Shown here: in pieces, positions 21,569 through 33,331 of the stretch | Layout of the letters: the number at the start of each line of letters is the position of its first letter | Numbering within the stretch: the stretch's first letter is position 1 | Assembly: GCA_022559845.1 (NCBI GenBank) | Contig: CM040125.1 | Location: 289,340,200-289,404,199 of the forward strand | Direction of reading: 5' to 3' | Origin: Amorphophallus konjac | Lineage: Eukaryota > Streptophyta > Magnoliopsida > Alismatales > Araceae | Length of the DNA: 64,000 bases | Notes under the pieces: model-generated | Seen by the model: the letters and a program-made list of their open reading frames with translations, nothing else | Databases searched by the model: none | Told to the model about the DNA's origin: nothing | Translations under genes and position numbers: made by a program

Positions 21569-22372
21569 GGACCCCTCTCTCCCTTGTGTAAAAAGCATCA
21601 ATATCAAATCAAGGGGAGGTGCTGTTGGAGTGGAGGCTCAAGGAGGAAGTCTTCCACATGTACCAAGGCTTCATCCTATGAAGGCTTCCTCTCTATTGAA
21701 GATTTGAAGCCTCTTCTTCCTTGGAGCATTTTGAAGATCTCAAGCCCCCCTTTTGCCATAGAGAAAAACTAGTAAGCCTTTCTCTTCCTCTCTTCTCTTT
21801 ATTTTATTATAATCATTGCATGCATCATTATTCTATCTCTTTCTTTACTTCTTTTTATCTTAATATTTAGATCCCCACTTGTGCACTCTAGCACACCTCC
21901 AATTGTGCAACACTTTCACACCCATTTTCATCATAACATCATTATTTTCCTACCCTTTTGCATAGGGGTTTTAAAGGCCAACACCAAAAAGGTGTGTTCT
22001 AATCCATGTTTTCATATTCATCTTCTTATTTTGGATTTGATGCTACACTCACTTGAATTCTAATCAATATCCTTCTTTGTTGGTTTATTAATTTTATAAG
22101 GGTAATCAAGATAAGAAGAACTCTCTTCATCGGCCGGCTGATAGAAAGAGAAGGTGAACATTCACAATCTCCCCCACTTTTTAAAGGTATTTTTCGCGAT
22201 CCCTCCTTTGATTCTTCATTGTTATATCTTTGAGGCCCTCGCATCTCTGGCGATCACCTTTCCATTTAGCATCCCTCGCATGCTCCCTCTTCTTCTTTTC
22301 CCTTCTTTATCATCTCTTTGCTTTTTTCTATTTCCATATTCTTTTTAAACGTCGATTTTCTTAGAATCTACA

Positions 22373-24335
22373 GCAAGAGAAGCCTCAAGTGACAGTAACA
22401 ATCAGAGCGCAATCATTCACACATAAGATGAATGGACATAATAACTCGATCAACAAAAATTTAACTTTTATTGATAATAATAATCAAGTACATGATATTG
22501 ACTCATTGACTAACTGGACTCAATAAAATAGAAAATTACATGATTGACTCTTGACTAGACTAACTACGGCTTCTCTCGAACCATCAATCACTCTCGGACT
22601 CATCACTTGAGTAATCTGAATCCGACCCGCTAGAATTTTTTGAAAATGATTGAAAAAAGTAGGTATAAGCCCACATGCCCAGTAGGTATCTTCGTATCAA
22701 TATGATGGCAATATTTAAGTAATTAACATTTTAGCTCTAGAGTGTAAGATCAAAAGAAAATGAGATAAAACACACGTATAAAATAAAGTGACATAATAGC
22801 ATGATAAGATCACGATGTAGGACGAATGGTGATAGATGAGCAAGATTCAAGTAAGAATATATCAAGAATGTAACTTGGCGTTTTCACGAACGAGCATGCT
22901 TGCATGTAACGAGAACGCACTTTCACTTTTCATAACCATAAATGTTATGCACTAGAATGTCATGTAATCAAGCATGAAATAATTCAATCCAGATAGAGTC
23001 TCATGAGAATTCATGGATTTCACTTATTTATAAAGAAAGTACTCCCAGCTCAATGCGATGCCAGTAGCATCATACCCCATGATTTATAGTATGTTTCCGA
23101 CAATCAGCCGAGAGGACTAGCATAGAGCCCTTGGACACAATCAGTGCCCGAACTGCATCTTCATGTATAAATCAAGCTACTTCCACGAGTATAACAATAA
23201 AGTACGGCCAGTAATGTAACAAGTTCAACTATAGTTTCATGATGGCAATACCATGGTAGGAATGCTTCAATTTAGAATATGAGAGTTCAAAAAGGACTTA
23301 AAGCAAGGTCATGCCACGGAAAGAATTCGGCAACATAACGATATATTCTTTAACTTCTATAATTTATTATATAGCTTATTGAATAAGATATTAGGCTCTA
23401 GATAATCAATAGACCATCTAGGAACTTATAAAACCTAACCCAATAGGTCAAACTTTAGGTTAGACAGAATCAGGAAAAATGTGGTCGTTTAATGGACCGT
23501 TTACACAATCAAGCGGTGTAGATAGGACTGTTTAAGATAGAAATGCGGTCATGTCCAGACCGTTTTATGAAAAGAGTCGACGCATGAAGAAATAAGGTGT
23601 CGATGCAATGAAACCTTCTGGAGCCTTGAGGTCATGACAAGGCCGCTTGGGGTCTTTAGCGGTCAGGTAAAGCGCCGCTAAGTGCCTCTGGAGGTCATCC
23701 ACAGGCCGCTAAGGTCTAGAACATCACACCGGTTAAGTGCTTTCTAACAATTGGGTTTTAAGGGTACAACCAGCTCGGCATCCTAGTGGGAATCCCAAGC
23801 TCACGGAGTCTTACAGAGGTCTTGAAACAAGATCACCTAGTCCGATGGATGGAATATCCAACGGAGAGGTTCACAAGTCCAAGAAATGTGCCTATAAGTG
23901 CAAAGTGTATATAATGGTCGCATACTGGGGTGTACGCCATGTACTTATAAAAGACAAGATATGAGGGTGGAATGGTGAAACACACGGTTAAAACAGTGAT
24001 ATTAATGCCGCATGAATTATGTCCACAACATAGAAATCATTTTATTACAAAATTATAACATTTTACATGAAATTTCATAATAATAAAAAATAAGGTTATA
24101 TGACATGCTCATGCTGAAACAAGGTGTTTTAACTGAAAAATAAAACATGGTTGCATGAAGAATAACATAATTATAATACTAAATATATGAAATAGCGAAT
24201 TTAGGCTCTGGTTGGTTCATAGAACCAGAAAGCAGTCAAGGTCTTGCCGCAAGGAGTCCAAGACGGTCTCGCGATAGACCGTTTTAGAGTTATGCAAACG
24301 GTTTTCCATTAGACCGCAAGAAAGCCTTACGGTAC
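22373..24335. other. Region H: AT-rich flank with a Tat leader block
   Basis: No coding frame is supported. The stretch 22373-23450 is AT-rich and unassigned. Palindromes of the CGGTC...GACCG type lie at 23480-23730 and 24240-24330, in the style of element E. The 63-nt Tat leader block lies at 23763-23825 on the minus strand. It is probably the remains of a minus-strand LTR element into which E (at 24336) and perhaps D inserted. I could not identify its gag or LTR ends. Confidence 0.45.
23763..23825 (-). promoter_or_regulatory. Conserved Tat leader block, copy H (63 nt)
   Basis: Minus strand has AGACCTCTGTAAGACTCCG, then GGGATTCCCA and GAGCTGGTTGTACC. It shares a one-base insertion with copy E relative to copies A, B and C. 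Confidence 0.65.
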
Positions 24336-24559
24336 TGTTGACACCCATTTTTTACCGATAAGTTGAGTCATTCCTTTTACCGCTATTTATTGATACCTCA
24401 AGTTGTCCATTGCTCCTTGGGCGATTTTCAAGCACGTCTTTGGGCCTCTTTTATGGGTACCTTCCTCCATGGCTGGGTCCGCTTTGATTCACGCCTTAAT
24501 GGGCCTTGATTTTACTTAATTTCTCACATTTTATAAATTTCAAGCGTCCAACCTTTGCA

Positions 24560-25010
24560 CGATCAATCACGTGGCCGTTCAGTCAATGAGCGGCTATATT
24601 TGGGCTGTTTATTTATTTCTCGGACATTTATGTGATTTTCTGAATTTCCACCGACATGCTATTGAACGGCCCTCATCTAGCCGTCCAAATTATTGGAGCG
24701 GTAGTCATATGGCCGTCCAGTTCCTAGAATCCCCAGGGCGTTAATTTTTCAGATAATTATCTATTTTATTTGAATTTATCACCGTCAGGCCCTGAACGGT
24801 TGGCCTTGGACTGCCCCATGAATTGAGTGGTCTGTCATTAGACCGTTCAATCCATCAGAGTCTAACGGCGAAATAGTCGGTCAGTTCGATGGATATTTTG
24901 GATTATTTTCCTATTTATTTAATTTTCACCGAAAGGCTTGAACGGTCAAGCAACAGACCGTGCAGTAGGCTGGGCGTCCTATCGCGCGACCGCTTAATGG
25001 CCCGATTCCT
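24560..25010. repeat. Palindrome array, U3 of LTR E
   Basis: Imperfect palindromes such as ACGGCCC...GCCGTCC (24665-24690), GGTCTG...GACCGTTC (24830-24850) and ACGGTC...GACCGTGC (24942-24962). The core differs from that of elements A-D but the layout is the same. Confidence 0.7.
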
Positions 25011-25207
25011 GAGACTTTAATGAATTTCTCTCTCCAGCCCATGGTTAAACCCTTGCATTATCCCACCATTTTCTCTGTGGTTTCTTAACCAAATTGGATT
25101 CCGTTCGATCCTGGTGGAAGATAATTCATTTATCTACAGATTTTATGTTAATATCTCGACCTAATTTTCACTGAAAACCCTAATTTCTGGGCTAGGTTTA
25201 TGGGCTT

Positions 25208-25215
25208 TATAAATA
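25208..25215 (+). promoter_or_regulatory. TATA box of LTR E
   Basis: TATAAATA followed by GGACCC, about 870 nt into the LTR and just downstream of the U3 palindromes. Confidence 0.7.
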
Positions 25216-26091
25216 GGACCCTTAGTCTAGGCTTTGAAAAAGAGGGAAACCTATGGTCGACGGCGAAGCCCTGCCGAACTTTCGAGCGACCTACAGTCAG
25301 GGAGGGAGGCCTTCTACGTCCACTCAGGCCTCCGGTTCAGGAGTATTCGTTGTTTTTGAGTCATTGTTTCAATCGTCCCACCTTCCTTTTCTTCATTGCA
25401 TACATCATTTTCTTCACTCTTTTCCCACGTGTTTCACCATTGCACTTCATTCACACACCCTCCTATTGTTTTTCCATGCCCCTAGGGGTTTAAAACCTCT
25501 CAGGTATCCCCCATTCTGATTCATTATGTTTATTTTCATTCGTTCTTATAGTTACTACACTTCACAGTTCTGATATTGGGTTCTCTTTTATATTTTTCAT
25601 TGTGTTTTGCAGGTTAGCATCGCACTAGCATGAGGCCCATCCCCTCTGGCCGGTCGGAAGGGGTGGAGGTTCAGATCCTACGACTTGGTGAGTGACGGAA
25701 GATCGCGGTTTAATTACGTCCATTTGAAGAGGAAGGCAGATCTCCATGAACCGCTCTGAACCTTTGAACGGCTGCCTCCGAACCATCCGACTGTCCACTG
25801 TTCTTCATCCCGCGTTCTTTCCCAGCACTAGAGAGCGGTCTATCGAGAGACCGTGCAGTAACAGGACGGTTCTTCCAAGACTGTTTATTTCTGTAGTGCT
25901 ATTCACAGGCGAGTGTCTCCCCTTTCCAAGGTACGGGTGTATTTATTTTACATTTCAGAACCTTGGTGGCGATCACGATCACACTTTCGCCCTTCCTCCC
26001 TACTATCTTCAGTTCATTATTTCTTGCATTGATATAGTAGAGGGATTGGAAGGATACAAAGGAAGGAAAAACATGTCTACACCCTCTTTTC

Positions 26092-26109
26092 TGGCGATCA
26101 CGGTGGGAC
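26092..26109 (+). other. Primer binding site of element E
   Basis: TGGCGATCACGGTGGGAC, identical over 18 nt to that of element A. It begins 10 nt after the LTR end TCTACA. Confidence 0.7.
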
Positions 26110-27366
26110 ACCTAGTGCCCATCATGTTGGTGTTGTGCTGACCACCTTCTATCTTTGTTAGGTTTGTCTTTTAAGTGATTTCAGGTCGTTATCTCGTCAT
26201 CTTGCGTCTCTGCCCTCTGGAGTTTACACGGTTCCTGCAGAACCGTTCGCGTGTCTGCGTGGCCGAGAGGCAGTCGTTCTGTCCTGACCACCAGTAGTGA
26301 TCATTCTGAGAACTGTTGCCTTCAACGCTCTCACGCAGACCGTTCATTTGTTCCGCGGTCGGTCATAAGCCGTCCACTCCTGCTGGCTCAGGTATGCTTC
26401 TGCCTTTACACATGTGATTTATGTTGACATTTGGCGGTCTTTTCAGGGCCGTCCGAGAGTTCGCACGGTCTTTCGACAGACCGTGCTGTCAGGTACGCCT
26501 CTGTTCCCATTCCTTTAGTCCATTCCAGTTTCTGTCTAATTGTTAGATCTGCTTTTTTACTCCCTGCCATTGAATGGTCCCCACAGGACCGTTGACCTCC
26601 CTGAACGGTCTCCCACAGACCGTTTATTTCTGCAACAATGCACCCGAGACTTTCATCTTGGTTGACATTTCATATTATTTCACATCTACTTGGTGCTGCT
26701 ATTGATCTCCTCTTACTGTCATCATACTTTTGCATGATTGCCTTCATTCTTTTCATATTTGTTGATCATTGATTGATAGATCTAGGTTAGACTTTGCATG
26801 CACTCCGGTGCACTTAGGGCCATCCATACTTTTCATATTAGTTGCATTCCTACCTAGGTGGGGGATCCTCTCGTTTCCATATTCCTTGGAGCCGACTAGG
26901 TGACCTTGCCCAGGACCTCCGTAAGTCCCTGTGAGCCGTGGATTCCCACATGGACGTCGGATAGGTTGTACTGTACCACACCAGTCTAGGGTTTGCATCC
27001 GAGAGAGGGACTGTCCCTCAGAGTCAACCCAGTTTCCCATCCTACCCTGGTTAGGTGCCCTTGTGGTTGAGTGAATTATCATCTTAATTAATCCACTGAG
27101 GTCCTAAAAGGAAATCTATAAAACATTTCGTGCATCATTCATTACTTGAGTGGTTAACTGGTTGTCTCTCTTCTCATCTCTCCCCTCTCTTGTGTGCATT
27201 TTTTGTTTGATTGGATTGTTTGTTTTATGCCTTTGTTAGGGTTGATTGTTTTCCCCTCCCCAAGTGTTAGTGCATGTGGAGTTGCTTCTTCCCCATAGGA
27301 TCGTCTCCTAGGGTCAACTCTCATTTCATCTCTTATTTCAATCCCCTGTTCGATTCTCCTCCAGTC
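26110..27366 (+). mobile_element. Leader of element E
   Basis: Untranslated, about 1.26 kb. It has a palindrome array with the ACGGTC core (26210-26640) and the conserved leader block at 26910-26972, then a T-rich stretch before the gag ATG. No gene was seen. Confidence 0.7.
26910..26972 (+). promoter_or_regulatory. Conserved Tat leader block, copy E (63 nt)
   Basis: Contains GGACCTCCGTAAGTCCCTG, then GTGGATTCCCACATGGACG and GGTTGTACTG. It is the most diverged copy that still keeps GTAAGT. Confidence 0.75.
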
Positions 27367-29480
27367 ATGTCATCTTATAACTTCTCTCACACCCATGAGG
27401 ACTCCCTTCCACAAGGGCTCTTGGAGGACCCACCTAGGGTCATTTCTCTCCAGGGGAGAGAGGGGTCCGCCCCTCCTCTTCCACCTGCCACTATTGAGGG
27501 TGCCCAACCCTCTCTCTCTGATTCATCCACTCACAACTCGGCCAGTCATGTTCTCCACATGATGGCCCAGTTGGACCCTACTCAACTCCATCTTCTTAAA
27601 CAAGCTTTGCAAGGGGTAGATGCCCCGCCTTCAGTGCTTTCTTCTGACGTGTCTACTGCCACCACTTCTACATCTCTGATTGCTGGATTAGGGGCCACCT
27701 CTGCGACCCCCATTGACCTTACTCCAATTCATCCTCAGATTCTCCGATTCCCTAATATGGAAGCGGGCCAGGCTTCTACCTCGGCCCATCAGTCTATGGA
27801 CAAGGGGAAGACCCAAATCCCCGTGCCCTCCTGTTCTGATCCCTAAACTACCATCTCTCCAACGCCGCAGGCCCTTGTGGCCCCGGCTGATTTTTTTCAC
27901 CTCTAGCCAGGGGCTGCCCAGCTTGCTTACTCGGATATGGGCCCTTCCCTGGCCCATTATCCTTCTTATGGGCTTCCCCCTCCATACACAGGTTCTGCTA
28001 TTCCTACTCCGTCTCCTCCATCCCGAGAACGGGAGATTCTCGAAAAGTGGGCTGCCATGCAGCAGCAAATCAATCTCCTTCATAAAAGGGTCAACCCATA
28101 ATCTCTTGCGGATGTCCCCGTTCCTAACTTCCAGGATATCCATTTTCCTCCCCAGTCCGAGCTCCCCGTATACCGTAAGTACGACGGGAATGGTAACCCG
28201 TTCATTCATGTCAGGGAGTTTCTCTATGAATCGGCGCAATTTCAACATGATGATCGCCTTATGGCGTATCTTTTCCGCCGATCCTTGGATGAGGTGGCAC
28301 TTGAATGATTTTATACCTTACCTTTGGAGGAGGCAGAAAGTTTCAAAACTGTGAAGAAAAATTCATTCAAAGATTCCAAGATCGGGTAGGCCCGGAATAC
28401 TCATTTACAGACTTGGTAGCAGAGAAGATGAAGGCAGACGAAGACTTTGCTATGTATGCCGATCGATGGAGGCAGATGGCCTCACGTTTGCCCGGGCAGA
28501 TCCCAGAAGAAGAAAAAGTAAAGTTGTTAATTTCAAATGCTACCCCTGCATTCTGAAACATTCTGGCAATGAACGACATATCAAATATGCACCAGTTGTA
28601 CAGTCGGGCCTGGTTTATCCAGACCCAGTTCAAAGACTCCCCTATCCATTCCTTATTTGAGGCCCAGAAATCCAAGACCACCAGAAAATCCCAGGGCCCA
28701 ATTACTGAGGGAGTACGAACCAATGAGCAGGTCCAGGCTGTTTAGTTCCTTAACTAGTCCGCTCCACCTCGTTTCTAGCAACCTCCACGCAACCCCCAGT
28801 TCTCCGCTCCGCAACCTCCCGACCTTCTTTTCAAACTCTTCAAGACCCACAACAACCACCACCACCACCACCACAACAGCCTCAGCAGCCACCCCAGTAC
28901 CACAACGTCCCTCCTCTTGCTGGCTATGGGCCTGCTCGACCAGGTCCGAAAAGAGCCCATTATCCTCCACTTCCAGAAACTTTGCCGAACATTTTCTCAG
29001 CCTTGATATACACTGGTGATATACAGCTCCCGCCAGAACATCAGAACTGGAACCCGACCACCGATCAATCTCGATATTGCATATATCATCGGTAGCCCGG
29101 GCACACTATAGATAGATGCTTCTAGTTCAGGGACTTAGTGTATGACTTGCACGAAGGGCAATAGATTGACTGGGCCCGGATGCACAAATTGATAGAGGAC
29201 ATTAAAGAGATGAGAAGACAGGCAAGGCCGTAGCAGGCGGCGCCACAGCAGCAGCAGTTTCAGCAACCCCAACCTCAACCTCAACATCAGCAGTTTCAGC
29301 AACCCCAACCTCAACCTCAACAGCAGCAGCAACCACCTGAACTCGGGATTCACCAAAATACCATGCTAGACCCCAGCCCGCTCCGCAATAACTGCCACCG
29401 GCACCGGCTCAAATAAATGTTGTTCACCGCCCAGCCCCTAATGTTGGGTGGTCTTTTCACGATGAGACCCCCGCTCAACT
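27367..29480 (+). pseudogene. Tat element E gag
   Basis: Starts MSSYNFSHTHEDSLPQ. The gag core has YRKYDGNGNPFIHVREFLYE and AYLFRRSLDE near 28170-28290, then FTDLVAEKMKADEDFAMYAD and ISNATPAF near 28400-28555. A Gln/Pro-rich region follows, and then a zinc finger near 29075-29125 read as YCIYHR, stop, PGHTIDRCF. Stops near 27844, 27906, 28099, 28305 and 28554, plus frame changes, disrupt it. It would form the particle shell. The stop inside the zinc finger is at the same codon as in B and C. Confidence 0.8.
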
Positions 29481-30770
29481 TTTGGCCTTCCACCACGCAT
29501 ACACCAACTCCCCCGCGCCTTCTGTTCCTTCCATCCTCCGGCCCACCGCCTTGACCACTGCGCCATCTACTATTCCCTCAAGGTCACCTATCGCACCCGC
29601 CACATTCCCTACCATTCCGCCAATCCATTCACCATCACCCACCATACCCTGCATCGTACCCCTCCACTCAACCCTTCACAAATCACCATTCCACCAGGGC
29701 CCTTCAGGCCAGCCTCCGCCATCCTCACCCCCATTTCTATCCCTTCCACTCACCCTATCGGGCCAATTGGGAGTCCATCAGATGCCGTACCGGCACGACA
29801 CTGCGCCCTCCGGAGCGAGGGTTTGTTCCATAGAAGTTACCCCTCTACTAGTGCACCTGCACCCAAACCCCAGATTCCTCCCGCAACAGTTGAAACAGAA
29901 GAAGTAGACCTCGTGCCTGGCACAAAGTATGATTTGCTACAGCACTTGGACCGGATGCCGGCCAAGATTTCAATCCTGAAGTTGATCAAAAGGTCCATGC
30001 AACATCAAGATGCCTTAAGGGCTTTCCTACAAAAAGTAATGGTTAGCAAGGACGTAGCAGTAGACAACTTACCGTCGGTGTTGGCCACTATCACAAAGGG
30101 GCCATCTATTTCTTTTTTAGAGTGAGAGCTAGCACCCCTAGAGGCACCTCAGATGCCCTTATGCATTACAATTTCACTAAACAAAGTGGCCGTCGATTCA
30201 GCTCTACTGGACACGAGAGCTTCTATTAACGTGTGTCCCTTGAGCACATTGCGTGCCTGCAACATATCTGAAGACATGATGTGCACGACACCGACAACTA
30301 TTGCAGCATATGATAACTCCAGGAGAGCTTGTCACGGGGTCGTGACGGTTCAGGCTGAGCTAGCGCATTTGCAAATGGACGTGGAATTCTATGTGCTGGA
30401 CATAGACCCGATGTTCAAGGCTATTCTGGGTCATCCATGGATTGATAGCTTGCAGGTAGTACCCTCGACCGCCCATCAGTGCCTCAAATTCCCATTTCAG
30501 GGGCAGGTGGTAAAGGTGAAGAGCGTTTCCACAGTCCAGACCGTTGATGCAATTACTGATAAGATTATGCCTACATTGTGGCCGAGCAACAAGCCAGTAT
30601 TATCTGTAATAGACTTGAACTTCCCATGGGCATATGCGTCACGCAAGCCTGCCACTGCACCAATTAATGTGAAAATCAAGTCCAAGATTCGAGATTCTAA
30701 GGGGTGGCACATGATTTTGAAGTTAGGCTATCAGCCGGGCATGGGCCTCGGCGCATAGTTGCAGGGGCGG
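29481..30770 (+). pseudogene. Tat element E protease with G-patch
   Basis: The 29482-29900 part is a Pro/Ser/Thr-rich spacer. The protease domain (29823-30760) has ILKLIKRSMQHQDALRAFLQ, then the active-site region LLDTRASINVCPLSTL, in which Arg replaces the Gly of the usual DTGA. AILGHPWIDSLQVVPS follows, and a G-patch-like GWHMILKLGYQPGMGLG at 30704-30757. A TGA at 30123 and a TAG at 30758 interrupt the frame. The changed active site and the stops suggest it is inactive. Confidence 0.8.
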
Positions 30771-32040
30771 ACTAATCCCGTCCCTAGGGGCAGGAAGATG
30801 AGTCGGAGGGGCCTTGGCTACCGGGAGTCCGCGCTATCTATACTAGGAGACTCCGGGCCACTGACGTGGGATTATCGTCAGCATTTCGTCAAAGGCCCCT
30901 GCAGCCTGGTACTTTAAAGAAGTCGCCACCCTGTGTTGATAAGAAGACCGAGGGGCCTCGGCTACCGGGAGTCCGCGCTTATAGTTGTTGCTGACCCACC
31001 GCCGCCACTGAAGGGGCTAGTGGGTGACATGGATGATTTTTGTAGTTGTTTTGAGAGGTTGTTTTATGGAAAAGAAGCATGTTCGAAGAAAGTGGAGATG
31101 CAGCTGGTGAAGCATTCTCCGGTGAAGTCAGTATACCAGAGGCCACAGGAAGTGGGGAGCTCTATAACTAACTCTTCTTTGTCCCCTTCCCGCCTTGCCT
31201 CCTTGTTTAGCAATCGGGGTTTATTCCCCGTTCGCCACCAATCATGGTTGACCCGTACTTTTCGGAAAGGCCAAGTGAGATTCTGTTTGTTCCGTGTGCA
31301 TGTGGGCACTGCCCTCCCATTGATTTATCAACTCTGTTTACTCCTCCATCCCTCACTACCGAACTCCACGAAATGTGATTTTCTTCTTCTGACCCATTCT
31401 TTGATTGTCTCTTCCCCTCTCTATTCCCCATGCAACTTCTTCCTCCTCCTTCCTCCTCTAACCCCTCTTGCTACATGATTACCTCCAACCTCCAAAAAAA
31501 ATGCCAATTTTAAAATGGAGGTTTCAATGGAGGATTATGCTATGTTCTGTCCATCTCCCCAGGGGCATGAGGCCCCTACTTCTTTCCCTCTAGATTTCTT
31601 ATCTCCTAGGTTAGATGTATAGTGTGCAGGGTCCCCTAGGTTGGTAGAGTCAATCGCGGTAGAGTCTAGTTCTAGTGTTGTCAGCCCATCCATCTCTACG
31701 GCGCACCCTGTGATGCGTCATTCTAGATCTGTTCCAGATATGTTTCTTCAAGATTTAGCTCAAAGATGTCATGCCCTTCTCAAATGTCCTGAGTTTATAG
31801 AGACCGCAATTGTCCTAGAGGATGATGAGGAAGTAGAAGGGGTATGGAGCAATGATGGATTAGGGGTATATGAAATCATTGATGAGAAGGACCCAGCCGA
31901 TGATGAGGAAAGCGATGTGGATGACACTGCCAATCTGTATGCGCAAGGTTTAAAGAAATTTAATGAACCGTCGACGGCAGTGGATGAACCAACAAAAGAA
32001 ATTAATCTTGAACGGAAGAGGACCCTAGGCCCATAATCAT
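30771..32040 (+). pseudogene. Tat element E protease-RT linker
   Basis: Poorly conserved counterpart of the B/C linker. Only the last 110 residues align well (31641-31960): DLAQRCHALLKCPEFIETA, GLGVYEIIDEKDP, FNEPSTAVDEPTKEINL. A stretch resembling a repeat, GGGGCCT(C/T)GGCTACCGGGAG, occurs twice (30808 and 30950), so about 140 bp is duplicated. Several stops and a frameshift near 32010 are present. Confidence 0.6.
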
Positions 32041-33331
32041 TTCCGTTAATCTCCCTCCTCAGGTTGAAGAGGAGCAGATCAAAGTATTAACGGAGTATAG
32101 CGATTTTTTTGCCTGGTCCTATGAGGACATGCCTGATCTTGACCCCGCTCTGGTTGAACATAGACTCATCCTGAAACCAGGGGCAACGCCCGTTAAACAA
32201 AGATCAAGAAGATTCCACCCTCAAATGGCCTTAAGGATAAAGGAGGAAGTTGATAAATTGTACAAGGCCAAGTTTATTAGAGTTGTTTTATATCCGTAAT
32301 GGGTGGCGAATATAGTCCCTGTAATGAAGAAGGATGGAATGATTCAGATTTGTATTGATTTCAGAGACTTAAATAAGGCATGTCCGAAAGATGACTTCCC
32401 GCTTCCTCACATTGATGTGTTAGTAGACAATATGGCTGGGTATGAAGCCCTCTCGTTTATGGATGGGTATTCAGGATACAACCAGAAGACCTCTTTCACC
32501 ATGCCCTGGGGCACGTACTGCTATGTTGTCATGCCATTTGGATTGAAGAATGCAGGTGCCACATATCAACGGGTGATGATGGCTATCTTCCACGACATGA
32601 TGCACGTGTATATGGAAGCCTACGTAGATGATATTTTGGTAAAGTCAAAGTCCAAGGAAGAACACCCCGCCATTTTAGCTAAGGTGTTGCAAAGGGCTAG
32701 GAAGTATAAATTAAAAATGAATCCAAAGAAATGTGTGTTCGGAGTTGCATCGGGGAAATTGCTAGGGTTCATAGTTAGTAAACATGGGATTTAGATCGAT
32801 CCAAATAAGGTAAAGGCCGTAATGGACATGCCCCCGCCGAAGAATATCACTGAACTGCGAGGTTTGATTGGGCGTTTACAATTCATCAGGAGATTCATAT
32901 CTCAACATTCGCAAAGATGCCGCCCATTCTATGATTTGTTGAAGGTGGGGGACAAATTTGAATGGAATGAACAGTGTCAGGAGGCCTACGAGGATCTTAA
33001 GGTCTATCTATCTAATCCCCCTGTTCTGTAACCTCCCGTCCCTGGAAAACCTCTGATCTTATACATTTATGTTATTGAGGACTCCCTAGGAGCTGTCCTG
33101 GCGCAAGTGGACGGCGAAGGAAGAGAAAGGGCAGCATACTATCTTTCTCGATTGTTTAATCCTGCTGAATCTAGGTATACTGCCATGGAGAAGACCTGTG
33201 CAGCATTAGTATGGGTATCTCAGAAACTCAAGCACTATTTTCTGGCCCATGAAATTAAGTTGATCTCTAGAATGGACCCAATCCGTTATCTTTTAGAAAA
33301 ATCTGTCCTTTCTAGCAGATTAGCTCGCTGG
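32041..33331 (+). pseudogene. Tat element E RT and start of RNase H
   Basis: RT with FAWSYEDMPDLDPALVEHRL, VKQRSRRFHPQMA, MANIVPVMKKDG, CIDFRDLNKACPKDDFPLPH, SFMDGYSGYNQ, PFGLKNAGATYQ and the catalytic YVDDILVKS near 32620-32646. The thumb has KNITELRGLIGRLQFIRRF. RNase H starts with PGKPLILYIYVIEDSLGAVL and reaches LSSRLARW, where element C interrupts it at 33331. Stops at about 32297 and 32793 (TAA/TAG) and 33029 are present. The remaining RNase H, integrase and 3' LTR of E are not in the window. Confidence 0.85.

Larger units (their letters stand above)
20572..22372 (+). mobile_element. 3' LTR of element D (1801 bp)
   Basis: Starts TGTTGACACGCC after the polypurine tract and ends TCTACA, the same end as LTR A. 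U3 has a palindrome array (20800-21260). The TATA box is at 21561-21568, followed by a short transcribed stretch. A primer-binding-site-like TGGCGATCACC lies at 22248-22258, 114 nt before the LTR end. No primer binding site follows, as expected for a 3' LTR. The sequence after it (22373 on) is unrelated. Confidence 0.8.
24336..26081 (+). mobile_element. 5' LTR of Tat element E (1746 bp)
   Basis: Starts TGTTGACACCCA, ends TCTACA, and is followed by a primer binding site at 26092. It has a U3 palindrome array with an ACGGTC/GACCGT core (about 24560-25010), a TATA box at 25208-25215, further palindromes in the transcribed part (25740-25890), and a primer-binding-site-like TGGCGATCACG at 25967, about 104 nt before the LTR end. 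Frames here (for example 25200-25519 and 25746-26141) are not genes. Confidence 0.8.
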
